DNA of 36,612 nucleotides from Oscillospiraceae bacterium (GTDB lineage Bacteria > Bacillota > Clostridia > Oscillospirales > CAG-382), in NCBI GenBank assembly GCA_015064485.1, contig SVSD01000015.1:1-36612 (forward strand). Direction: 5' to 3'. The translations under genes and the position numbers were made by a program. Under the pieces are notes generated by a model. The model was given only the letters and a program-made list of their open reading frames with translations. It made no database searches and had not been told where the DNA came from. Below are positions 23,460 to 30,577 of the stretch, piece after piece; within the stretch, counting starts at the first letter, position 1; the number at the start of each line of letters is the position of its first letter.

Positions 23460-24008
23460 TTAACCGATTGCTTCATATTGTTCTTTCAGATAACTGTCTA
23501 TCCAGGCTATAATTTCGGGCTCGGCAAGAGAAATATCGCCAAGAACCGATTTCAAGTCTGAACAGCAAAGGTTGACTTCGCCTTTCGGCGTTTTATGTTT
23601 GTATATGAAGTTTATATCGGGTGCGCCCTGTATAAGCGTTTTAACTGTTTCGACCATATCACCTAAGGGAAGGGAATCTATATGATTCAAGACGAACCTT
23701 GCGGTGGTTGTCGTTCCGTGATTCTCACTCTCTTTTTCGGAAACGGATTCGATTTTAACATCTCCTCCCGACATTTCTGCGATCATTTTAAGAAAAGGTA
23801 TTCCAAGTCCTACTTTTCTTGTCGTTCTTGTTGTGAAAAAAGGATTTGATAGTTTTTCTACCTGTTCTTTTGTCATACCGCAGCCGTTGTCGGTAACCGA
23901 AAAAGTAAGATATTCATCGTCCTGCGTAAGTGTTACCGAGATTTCAGTAGCACCTGCTCTGACTGAATTCATTGTAATATCAAGTACATAAAGGGAGAGT
24001 TCATCCAT
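23460..24008 (-). CDS. Histidine-kinase-like ATPase without a phosphoacceptor domain
   Basis: This 182-residue protein is a stand-alone GHKL ATP-binding domain: N-box around DITMNSVRAGA (10-20), G1 DNGCGM, an FFTTR segment and G2 GLGIPFLK. No DHp helix with a phosphorylatable histidine and no sensor domain is present. A C-terminal extension of about 65 residues follows the ATPase fold. Its start overlaps the PHP gene by 8 bases. Such genes recur beside trimeric hydrogenases in clostridia from memory, but their function is not established. It could bind ATP and gate a partner, or phosphorylate a protein encoded in the operon. Confidence 0.8.
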   Translation of the reverse strand: MDELSLYVLDITMNSVRAGATEISVTLTQDDEYLTFSVTDNGCGMTKEQVEKLSNPFFTTRTTRKVGLGIPFLKMIAEMSGGDVKIESVSEKESENHGTTTTARFVLNHIDSLPLGDMVETVKTLIQGAPDINFIYKHKTPKGEVNLCCSDLKSVLGDISLAEPEIIAWIDSYLKEQYEAIG

Positions 24009-24762
24009 CAGATGTTACCTCTTTATCTATAATTCCCGAAAGATAGTCTATAAGATTGTTTCTGACAAGATCCGAAGAATAGGGCTCGTCTGAAAGTTCG
24101 ATGGAAAATACGGCTTCCTGTATATCACAAAGCCTGTGCGCATCGGATGACACTGTGTGTACAAGTTTTTTTAATATAGGATACTTTTCAAGATATCCGT
24201 CTTTTGAATCGGTCTTGTTCAGCTCATATGCTGTAAATGAGGGCTCGGGCGGGAAAGTGCCGAGAGCGGAGATTATTCCGTTTGAGCTTCTGTCTATATG
24301 AGCGGGAAAACAAATTCCGCGAAGTTTTTTCACTTCATAAAAGGCTTCGTCAATATATATATTTGAAGCATTTACGAGCAAAGTATCTTCCTCACCGATA
24401 ATTTCGTCGTTTTCATCTACAAGATACTGATGCCCGAAAATTTCAGGCTTGTTCTTGTAATCGGGGCGTCTTGAAGAAACAAATTCGTCAAACAAAAGGG
24501 CATCTTCAAGTTTTCTGAAAAGACAAACAATATGAATGTCTTCAGCAGTCGTAAGCTCCATTCCGGGAATCGGAATAAGTCCGTATTTCTTTGCGTGATG
24601 AAAAAATGCGGGGCAGTTTCTTGCACTGTTGTGATCGGTGAGCGCAATTATATTAAGACCGTTTAACATCGCCATACCCGCAATGTTTGCGGGAGTCATA
24701 TCATCATCGCCGCAGGGCGAAAGACATGAGTGGATGTGAAGGTCGCAGAAATAACGGCTCAT
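24001..24762 (-). CDS. PHP-domain metal-dependent phosphoesterase
   Basis: This 253-residue protein has a full PHP active site: DLHIHS near the N-terminus, DHN, GMELTT, PAHID and SSDAH supply the His/Asp/Glu metal ligands. Relatives hydrolyse phosphate esters, for example histidinol phosphate or 3',5'-bisphosphonucleotides. The start at 24762 (MSRYFCDLH) was chosen because its ATG overlaps the TGA of the preceding DRTGG gene as ATGA and the family begins there; the longer frame adds only an unrelated leader. In this operon it could remove a phosphate or degrade a nucleotide signal produced by the HATPase proteins, which is inference. Confidence 0.87.
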   Translation of the reverse strand: MSRYFCDLHIHSCLSPCGDDDMTPANIAGMAMLNGLNIIALTDHNSARNCPAFFHHAKKYGLIPIPGMELTTAEDIHIVCLFRKLEDALLFDEFVSSRRPDYKNKPEIFGHQYLVDENDEIIGEEDTLLVNASNIYIDEAFYEVKKLRGICFPAHIDRSSNGIISALGTFPPEPSFTAYELNKTDSKDGYLEKYPILKKLVHTVSSDAHRLCDIQEAVFSIELSDEPYSSDLVRNNLIDYLSGIIDKEVTSDG

Positions 24763-25088
24763 TCTCTTAAAAGCTTTCCGATTGCAAGACACAAGGAATA
24801 TGCATCTTCATTCGAGGAAAGAACGCAAATGCCGTTTTCTTTTGCCGCCTCAAGTGCTTCTTCCTGAAGCTTGACGCCTTCCGCAAGAAGAACAGCAGGT
24901 GCGTCTGTAAGACTTGCAACCGCTATGACATTTGTGTTTGCCATAATAGTTATCCAAAGCTTTTCGGGTTTTACCTTTGTCATAGCACGGCTCAAGAAAT
25001 CTCCGACATAAACATTTGAGAATTCATTATCGGTATTTCCTGCGACAACTTCAAGAGAAAGTGCGTCACAAAGATCTTTTATTTTCAT
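24759..25088 (-). CDS. DRTGG-domain protein (second copy)
   Basis: This 109-residue protein consists of one DRTGG domain, a small alpha/beta fold also found in phosphotransacetylase-like and HPr-kinase-related proteins, whose role is regulatory or nucleotide-binding. The signature region is NVYVGDFLSRAM, followed by LWITIMANTNVIAVA. GGAGG lies about 9 bases upstream of the ATG at 25088, which rules out the longer frame to 25175. It sits directly after the sensory hydrogenase gene and is coupled to the PHP gene by ATGA overlap. Confidence 0.8.
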   Translation of the reverse strand: MKIKDLCDALSLEVVAGNTDNEFSNVYVGDFLSRAMTKVKPEKLWITIMANTNVIAVASLTDAPAVLLAEGVKLQEEALEAAKENGICVLSSNEDAYSLCLAIGKLLRE

Positions 25089-25092
25089 TGTG

Positions 25093-26460
25093 TCATTCCT
25101 CCGTATTGTCTTTATTCTTCTTTTTTCCGAAATCCCAAAGTTCGCTGAAAACAGATGTATCATTTCCGTTTTCAAGATACTTGTGGAAAAGCTTCCTCAT
25201 AATAACGGAACACTCTTCGGGAGTTGTTTCTTTCTTTACTATATCTTCTGCAAAAGCCATACAAGTGGGAGCTCCGCAGCAACCGCAGTCAATTTGCGGA
25301 AGATTTTCGTATATCTCCTCAATGCGGCTCATCATCTTCATAGCCGTAAGCTTGTCGTCCGAAAGTCTGTCGCCCGACGAATATTCTATAGGATCTTCGT
25401 TAAAAAATTCATTCGGTATCCATTCGCTCGCAGGGCGGTTCGGAGAAACCGGCAAATAGCGTTTTAGCGCCTGAAGACGGGCTTGTGCTATGTAGGGGTT
25501 TGCAACAGTCATTGCTCCTCCGACACATCCGCCGTGACAAGCGTTGAGCTCGACAAAATCGACCGATGTAATATCTGAATTATCTATACGGTCAAGCACA
25601 TGGATGCAGTTTTCAATACCGTCGGCGGCAAGATATCTGTCGTTGAATATTGCGGAAGATTCTCCGCCGGTAGATGCCCAACCAAGACCTATCATACCGG
25701 TTTCGGTAAGGTCGGGCGGATCTTCGCCTTGATGCTTTTTCATAACATCAAGAAGTGCAAAATACACATCTCTGACAGAAATTGTTGCGTCAATATAGTT
25801 TCTGTCGCCCGCAAAGTTATTTTTGATATAACTTACTTTTGCAGGGCAAGGGGATATAAAGATTATACCTATATCCTTTTCATCAAGCTCGGGATGTTTC
25901 TCGCGGACTTTTTCGCGGGCAAGATATGCCGCAATATCAACCGGCGGTAGTATCGGCATTATATTCTCGCACAAAAACGGGTAATTCATGCTGATAAGCC
26001 TTGATATAACAGGACAAGCCGAACTGATTACGGGTTTTTTAATATTTGTTCGCTTTATATATAGTCTTGTGTATGCCGAAACAAGCTCTGCGGCACAGGC
26101 AACTTCAAAAACATCGTCAAATCCGAGATCAAGAAGCCCTTTTATGACATATCCGATGTTATCGAGATTGTCAAACTGTCCGTAAAGGGACGGGGCGGGG
26201 AGAGCAACGGTATATTTGAAATTATTGAGTACCGACAAATCATCATGAGTCGCTTTTTTCGCTTTATACTTACAAACCTTTATACATTCGCCGCAGTCTA
26301 TACAAAGTGACGAATTAATGACAGCACGGCCGTTTCTTATACGGATAGCCTCTGTCGGGCATCTTTTAAGGCAGGTCGTACAGCCTTTGCATTTGTTTGA
26401 ATCAAGCGAAACCGAATGTTTGTATTCTTTTTTCGGCTGATTGTTGAATTCTGTTGACAT
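25093..26460 (-). CDS. hydS: Sensory-type [FeFe] hydrogenase (HydS-like)
   Basis: This 455-residue protein has two N-terminal 4Fe-4S sites (C24/C27/C30/C34 and C53/C56/C59/C63), a H-cluster domain, and a C-terminal 4Fe-4S motif of the PF04060 type (C392, C395, C400, C417). The H-cluster motifs are diverged: SSACP (146-150), SPCPAK (203-208) and ELNACHGGC (304-312). The four likely [4Fe-4S]H ligands C149, C205, C308 and C312 are kept, but the usual proton-shuttle Cys is Ala148. This matches the sensory-type group C/D hydrogenases, which turn over slowly. No PAS domain or kinase is fused. The ATG at 26460 with GAGGTG upstream is preferred to a TTG at 26487. Confidence 0.87.
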   Translation of the reverse strand: MSTEFNNQPKKEYKHSVSLDSNKCKGCTTCLKRCPTEAIRIRNGRAVINSSLCIDCGECIKVCKYKAKKATHDDLSVLNNFKYTVALPAPSLYGQFDNLDNIGYVIKGLLDLGFDDVFEVACAAELVSAYTRLYIKRTNIKKPVISSACPVISRLISMNYPFLCENIMPILPPVDIAAYLAREKVREKHPELDEKDIGIIFISPCPAKVSYIKNNFAGDRNYIDATISVRDVYFALLDVMKKHQGEDPPDLTETGMIGLGWASTGGESSAIFNDRYLAADGIENCIHVLDRIDNSDITSVDFVELNACHGGCVGGAMTVANPYIAQARLQALKRYLPVSPNRPASEWIPNEFFNEDPIEYSSGDRLSDDKLTAMKMMSRIEEIYENLPQIDCGCCGAPTCMAFAEDIVKKETTPEECSVIMRKLFHKYLENGNDTSVFSELWDFGKKKNKDNTEE

Positions 26461-26493
26461 AAACACCTCAATGCTTTCTGTCAGCAATGGAAA

Positions 26494-26916
26494 TCAAAGG
26501 AAGACTTTCATCGTTACGGTTGTACCTTTTCCGACTTCGGATTTAACATCCATATAGTCGGTGTATTTCTTCATGTTGGGAAGTCCCATACCCGCGCCGA
26601 ATCCGAGGACTCTGATATTGTCCCTTGCGGTGGAATATCCTTCCTGCATAGCAAGAGAAATATCGGGGATACCGGGGCCTTCGTCTGTAAGTATAATAAC
26701 GATTTCCTTTTCATGGACTTCCACATCGGCAGAACCGCCGCCTGCGTGGATGACCATATTTATCTCGCCTTCGTACATTGCTATTGATACTTTGCGGATA
26801 ATGTCAGCGGGGTAGCCGAGCTGCCGCAGTTTCTTTTTTACAAGAACCGAAGCCTCTCCTGCGGATGAAAAATCCGAACCGTCAACATCAAAATGGAATT
26901 TCAAAATGTCAGACAT
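26494..26916 (-). CDS. Anti-sigma/RsbT-type ATP-binding protein
   Basis: This 140-residue protein is a GHKL ATPase of the RsbT/RsbW/SpoIIAB type. Motifs seen: N-box YEGEINMVIHAG (about 49-60), G1 TDEGPGIPD and G2 GFGAGMGLPNMKKY. Relatives act as switch kinases that phosphorylate a serine in a STAS antagonist or bind a sigma factor. No STAS protein or sigma factor is encoded in the operon. The ATG at 26916 overlaps the upstream DRTGG gene by 8 bases, with GGTGA before it, so translation is coupled. Confidence 0.85.
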   Translation of the reverse strand: MSDILKFHFDVDGSDFSSAGEASVLVKKKLRQLGYPADIIRKVSIAMYEGEINMVIHAGGGSADVEVHEKEIVIILTDEGPGIPDISLAMQEGYSTARDNIRVLGFGAGMGLPNMKKYTDYMDVKSEVGKGTTVTMKVFL

Positions 26917-27268
26917 TTTTATCACCGTGATCTTTCGAAAGTCCGGCGCAGTATAAAAGCCCGCTTGCTTCAAAGGCGCGAAGATTTGAGCGCATTACTG
27001 TAATTCCGCTTTCTTTTGCAAGTTCGATGATTTCATCAGAGGGTACTTTGCTTCTGACAAAGACCACGCAAACCATATCCATCATATTTGCTGTTCTTAT
27101 AACCTGTGGGTTGACAAGACCTGTGATAAGAAGTCCCTGATCTTTTACATATGCAAGGACATCGCTCATCATATCGCTGCAACAAGCGGAAAAGACATCA
27201 TTGTCGAGATATTCTTCGCCGCAAAGAAGCTCCGCACCGAGAATATCCTGTATTTCACGAATTTTCAT
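26909..27268 (-). CDS. DRTGG-domain protein (first copy)
   Basis: This 119-residue protein is a single DRTGG-like domain, with CCSDMMSDVLAYVKDQGLL and GLVNPQVIRTANMMDMVCVVF as recognisable segments. It differs clearly from the second copy at 24759-25088, so the two probably have separate roles. GGAG precedes the ATG. It is the first gene of the regulatory block, 64 bases after hydC, and overlaps the anti-sigma-type ATPase gene. The function is unknown. Nucleotide binding is a guess. Confidence 0.75.
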   Translation of the reverse strand: MKIREIQDILGAELLCGEEYLDNDVFSACCSDMMSDVLAYVKDQGLLITGLVNPQVIRTANMMDMVCVVFVRSKVPSDEIIELAKESGITVMRSNLRAFEASGLLYCAGLSKDHGDKNV

Positions 27269-27283
27269 AATAACTCCATTCTG

Positions 27284-27310
27284 CCGCAGTAAAAAGGTAT
27301 TCTACCGCGG
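27284..27310 (-). other. Hairpin between hydC and the regulatory block
   Basis: On the minus strand CCGCGGTA pairs with TACTGCGG (one G-U pair, 11-base loop). There is no T-tract, so it is more likely an mRNA processing or stability element than a terminator. Confidence 0.45.
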
Positions 27311-27332
27311 AACGCAAAATCCGTAAGGTATG

Positions 27333-27830
27333 TCAATCCATATATTTTTCAAGAATTCCGTCTATATCTTCCTTCTTGAGTCTTCCGTATACATCTTCGT
27401 TAACTGTAAGAACCGGTGCAAGGCCGCAAGCTCCGATACAACGGGTAGCATCAAGAGAATACTTTCCGTCGGGGGTAGTACTGCCGGGTGTAAGACCGAG
27501 CTTTAATGTGATACGGTCAACAAGATCCTGAGCGCCCTTTACATAGCAAGCAGTTCCAAGGCATACGGCGATTGCAACTTTACCCTTGGGGTTGAGTGCG
27601 AACTGGGAATAGAAAGTAGTGATGCCGTAAACTTCTTCAAGGGAAGTGTCCATTTCGTCGGCGATGATCTTCTGAACTTCGATGGGAAGATAGCCGTAGA
27701 TTTCCTGTGCCTTCTGAAGCACGGGCATCATGGCGCCTTTTGTGTCGCGGTATTCTGCAATTACAGCTCGAAGAGCTGCTTCCTGCTCGGGTGTACCGTT
27801 GAAATCAACTGTAGTCAGTTTTTTCTTCAT
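27333..27830 (-). CDS. hydC: Hydrogenase 24-kDa subunit HydC (NuoE-like)
   Basis: This 165-residue subunit carries a thioredoxin-like [2Fe-2S] cluster, with ligands in VCLGTACYVKGA and DATRCIGACGLAP. Helical N-terminal part includes YGYLPIEVQKIIADEM, typical of the NuoE family. It passes electrons between the HydB flavin and HydA in the trimeric enzyme. It is the first gene of the operon. GGAGG is found 10 bases before the ATG. It is separated from hydB and hydA by seven genes, an unusual split of structural subunits. Confidence 0.94.
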   Translation of the reverse strand: MKKKLTTVDFNGTPEQEAALRAVIAEYRDTKGAMMPVLQKAQEIYGYLPIEVQKIIADEMDTSLEEVYGITTFYSQFALNPKGKVAIAVCLGTACYVKGAQDLVDRITLKLGLTPGSTTPDGKYSLDATRCIGACGLAPVLTVNEDVYGRLKKEDIDGILEKYMD

Positions 27831-27887
27831 AGCGTTATATTACCTCCGTTTGCGGTTTTCCGCATAATTTGCTTTTCTGTTTATGCA

Positions 27888-27905
27888 TTGATATTATTTT
27901 AACAA
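27888..27905 (-). promoter_or_regulatory. Candidate Rex redox-repressor operator in the hydrogenase leader
   Basis: The minus strand reads TTGTTAAAATAATATCAA. Against the Rex palindrome TTGTTAA-N4-TTAACAA the left arm is perfect and the right arm matches 5 of 7. It begins about 13 bases downstream of the predicted start site and is bounded by ATGCATA inverted repeats. Rex represses when NADH is low, a plausible input for an NADH-coupled hydrogenase. Confidence 0.5.
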
Positions 27906-27924
27906 TTCTATGCATACTCATCTT

Positions 27925-27953
27925 ATTATACTATAACTTATACAAAATTTCAA
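27925..27953 (-). promoter_or_regulatory. Predicted sigma-A promoter of the hydrogenase operon
   Basis: Minus strand: TTGAAA (complement of 27948-27953), 17 bases, TATAAT (complement of 27925-27930). The leader to hydC is about 88 bases. Confidence 0.8.
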
Positions 27954-28044
27954 TAGATTAATAAAAAAACATCGGCAAAATGTTGCAAAAAATGATGTAA
28001 AAAATGAAAAAATTCGGAAAAATGTTTAAAAACAAAACAAATGA

Positions 28045-28073
28045 TAGACTTTTTTGTTTTTTGATGATATAAT
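28045..28073 (+). promoter_or_regulatory. Predicted promoter of the RsmF-like gene
   Basis: TAGACT (28045-28050), 17 bases, TATAAT (28068-28073). The rest of the 27954-28044 intergenic stretch is A-rich with no recognisable element. Confidence 0.6.
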
Positions 28074-28121
28074 TTTGATATTAATGAAAAGACATATGTG
28101 TTATCATAGAACGGAGAAATA

Positions 28122-29495
28122 ATGCTACCGGAAAAGTTTTCAGAAAGAATGAAAAAGATCCTGTCCGAAGATTACATATCATACGAAAATGCGGTTGTTG
28201 GTATCAGACAGACAGGATTGCGCGTAAATACCGTAAAATGTGAAAATCCAAAAGCGGTTATTGAAAAACTACCCTTTGATTGCGAAACTATAGGATATGC
28301 CTCTGACTGCTATTATTTTGAATTTGAAAAACCCGGCAATCTGCCATTGCATCATGCAGGGGCATTTTATGTGCAGGAGCCGTCTGCAATGGCACCGGTA
28401 TCGGCGCTTGAAGGACTTTTGCCCAACGGGATAAAAATACTCGATTCCTGTGCTTCCCCCGGAGGAAAAACATCCCAGGCGGTGTGCTTTTGTCACGATA
28501 AAAATATCGTTTTTTCAAACGAAATAGTACCGTCAAGATGTAAAACTTTAGTTGGAAATATAGAGCGTCAGGGTTTTAAAAACAGTGTTGTTTTAAACGG
28601 CGATACTGCCTATCTTTCAAAAGAATTTAAAGGGGAATTTGCCCTTGTTATATGCGATGCCCCCTGTTCTGGCGAGGGAATGTTCAGAAAGAGCAGAGAA
28701 GCACTTTCGGAATGGAGTCCCGAAAATGTTTCTCTCTGTGCACAGCGCCAGAAGGAAATTCTTGATAATCTGTCTTCCTGCGTCTGCGACGGCGGATATC
28801 TTTTGTACTCTACATGTACTTTTTCGCCCGAAGAAAATGAGATGAATGTTTCGTATTTTCTTAAAAAACATCCGGACTTTTCATTATGTGAAATATCTGA
28901 TAAATTTGATAATTGTACTGTATGCGGAATAAAAGAATACTGCGACGGATTTGATTATAAAAATGTAAGGCGTTTTTATCCCCATACGGGAAGAGGAGAA
29001 GGACAATTTTTTGCTATTTTCAAAAAGGACGGAGAACTTTTGCCTTCCACTGTTTTTTCGTATGCCGACGGCTCAAGAAAGCCCGATAAAAATGAGCAGA
29101 AAGCAATAGATGAGTTTTTGAAATCAACGATCGGGAAAATTCCGGAAAACATAAGGATTTACGGCGAAAATATCCTTATTTTACCCGATGGGTTAAAGAT
29201 TCCGGCAAAGAAGGTTTTTTCGTGCGGAGTAAAACTCGGTGAATATAAAAACGGACGGATAATTCCGCATCATCATTTCTTTTCCGCCTTCGGAAAAGAG
29301 TTTAAGAATAAAGTAGATCTTTCCTGCAATTCTGCGGAATGTTTAAAATATCTGAAGGGTGAGGGCTTTGATGTTTGCTGTGAAAACGGCTGGTGTTCTG
29401 TCTGCATTGAAGGAATACCGGCAGGCGGAGGAAAGGTTGTAAACGGATATCTTAAAAATCATTATCCAAAAGGATTACGCCTTATGGGCGACTGA
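28122..29495 (+). CDS. rsmF: RsmF/NOP2-family rRNA cytosine-C5 methyltransferase
   Basis: This 457-residue enzyme uses SAM to methylate a cytosine in rRNA. The catalytic domain (about 1-290) shows the SAM-binding SCASPGGKTSQ, the DAPCSGEGMF motif IV with the release cysteine, and the STCTFSPEENE motif VI with the catalytic cysteine. The C-terminal domains (about 300-457) resemble the extra RNA-binding domains of RsmF relatives. GGAG is about 6 bases before the ATG. It has its own promoter and is not obviously linked to neighbours. No clear intrinsic terminator follows. Confidence 0.92.
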   Translation: MLPEKFSERMKKILSEDYISYENAVVGIRQTGLRVNTVKCENPKAVIEKLPFDCETIGYASDCYYFEFEKPGNLPLHHAGAFYVQEPSAMAPVSALEGLLPNGIKILDSCASPGGKTSQAVCFCHDKNIVFSNEIVPSRCKTLVGNIERQGFKNSVVLNGDTAYLSKEFKGEFALVICDAPCSGEGMFRKSREALSEWSPENVSLCAQRQKEILDNLSSCVCDGGYLLYSTCTFSPEENEMNVSYFLKKHPDFSLCEISDKFDNCTVCGIKEYCDGFDYKNVRRFYPHTGRGEGQFFAIFKKDGELLPSTVFSYADGSRKPDKNEQKAIDEFLKSTIGKIPENIRIYGENILILPDGLKIPAKKVFSCGVKLGEYKNGRIIPHHHFFSAFGKEFKNKVDLSCNSAECLKYLKGEGFDVCCENGWCSVCIEGIPAGGGKVVNGYLKNHYPKGLRLMGD

Positions 29496-29583
29496 AATAC
29501 CGTAAAATTTGGTTAAAAGCTACAATGATTTTGTTGTAAAACGATGTATACTGGCGGTATTTGTAAAAAAATAATATTGCCTA

Positions 29584-29612
29584 TTGCTTTTTTTGTAAAA
29601 ATATTGTAGAAT
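29584..29612 (+). promoter_or_regulatory. Predicted promoter of fba
   Basis: TTGCTT (29584-29589), 17 bases, TAGAAT (29607-29612). Start would be near 29620, about 30 bases before the ATG. Confidence 0.65.
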
Positions 29613-29651
29613 ACATATTGTGAAAAAATATTTTTTAATGGAGATGAAAAT

Positions 29652-30515
29652 ATGTTAGTATCAGCAAAGGAAATGCTTACAAAAGCAAAAGAAGGTCATT
29701 ACGCTGTTGGCCAGTTCAATATCAACAATCTTGAATGGACAAAGGCTATCCTTCTCACAGCACAGGAACTCAACTCTCCCGTTATCCTCGGTGTATCCGA
29801 AGGCGCAGGAAAGTATATGTGCGGATATAAGACAATCGTAGGTATGGTAAACGGAATGATCGAAGGCCTCGGCATCACAGTTCCCGTTGCTCTTCACCTT
29901 GACCACGGCTCTTATGAAGGCGCTCTTGCTTGTATTGAAGCAGGTTTCTCTTCCGTAATGTTTGACGGTTCTCACTATCCGATCGAAGAAAACATTGCAA
30001 AGACAAAGGAACTTGTAAAGATCACAGGCGAAAAGGGTATCTCTCTTGAAGCTGAAGTCGGCGCTATCGGCGGCGAAGAAGACGGTGTTGTCGGAACAGG
30101 CGAATGTGCAGATCCCGACGAATGTAAGATGATTGCAGACCTCGGAGTTACAATGCTCGCTGCAGGCATCGGCAATATTCACGGTAAGTACCCCGAAAAC
30201 TGGGCAGGTCTTTCTTTCGAAACACTCGATGCAATTCAGCAGAAGACTGTTGATATGCCCCTCGTTCTTCACGGCGGTACAGGCATCCCCGCTGAAATGA
30301 TCAAGAAGGCTATTTCTCTCGGCGTTTCAAAGATCAATGTAAATACAGAATGTCAGCTCGCATTTGCTGATGCTACAAGAAAATATATCGAAGCAGGTAA
30401 GGATCTTTCCGGTAAGGGCTTTGACCCCAGAAAGCTTCTCGCTCCCGGCTTTGAAGCTATTAAGGCTACAGTTAAAGAAAAGATGGAACTTTTCGGTTCT
30501 GTTAACAAGGCGTAA
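29652..30515 (+). CDS. fba: Class II fructose-1,6-bisphosphate aldolase
   Basis: This 287-residue zinc enzyme splits fructose 1,6-bisphosphate into the two triose phosphates in glycolysis. The active site is visible as HLDHG (82-86, with catalytic D84 and zinc ligand H85), H177 in GNIHGKYP and H207 in LHGGTGIP. Length fits the short class II subtype. Its codon use (many CTC, GGC, ATC) is cleaner than its neighbours, as expected for a highly expressed gene. GGAG lies 8 bases upstream. It is monocistronic, with its own promoter and terminator. Confidence 0.96.
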   Translation: MLVSAKEMLTKAKEGHYAVGQFNINNLEWTKAILLTAQELNSPVILGVSEGAGKYMCGYKTIVGMVNGMIEGLGITVPVALHLDHGSYEGALACIEAGFSSVMFDGSHYPIEENIAKTKELVKITGEKGISLEAEVGAIGGEEDGVVGTGECADPDECKMIADLGVTMLAAGIGNIHGKYPENWAGLSFETLDAIQQKTVDMPLVLHGGTGIPAEMIKKAISLGVSKINVNTECQLAFADATRKYIEAGKDLSGKGFDPRKLLAPGFEAIKATVKEKMELFGSVNKA

Positions 30516-30533
30516 GCTTACATACAAAAAGTA

Positions 30534-30566
30534 CAGCCGCAATCGTTGTGATTGCGGCTGTTTTTT
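30534..30566. terminator. Terminator between convergent fba and nucleotidyltransferase genes
   Basis: ACAGCCGCAATC and GATTGCGGCTGT form a stem with a short loop, followed by TTTTTC on the plus strand. On the minus strand a CTTTTTG run follows, so it may act in both directions. Confidence 0.87.
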
Positions 30567-30577
30567 CTTGAAACACT

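Noticed and set aside
24762-24792. Upstream extension of the PHP protein
   Set aside because: The conserved domain begins at MSRYFCDLHIHS, and ATGA coupling to the preceding gene marks the shorter start.
25088-25175. Upstream extension of the second DRTGG protein
   Set aside because: GGAGG directly precedes the inner ATG, and the extension would overlap the end of the hydrogenase gene by over 80 bases.
29495-29562. AAATACCG and CGGTATTT arms around 52 bases after rsmF as a structured RNA
   Set aside because: The arms are short and far apart, no T-tract follows, and no known RNA family motif was seen; chance is a sufficient explanation in this A/T-rich spacer.
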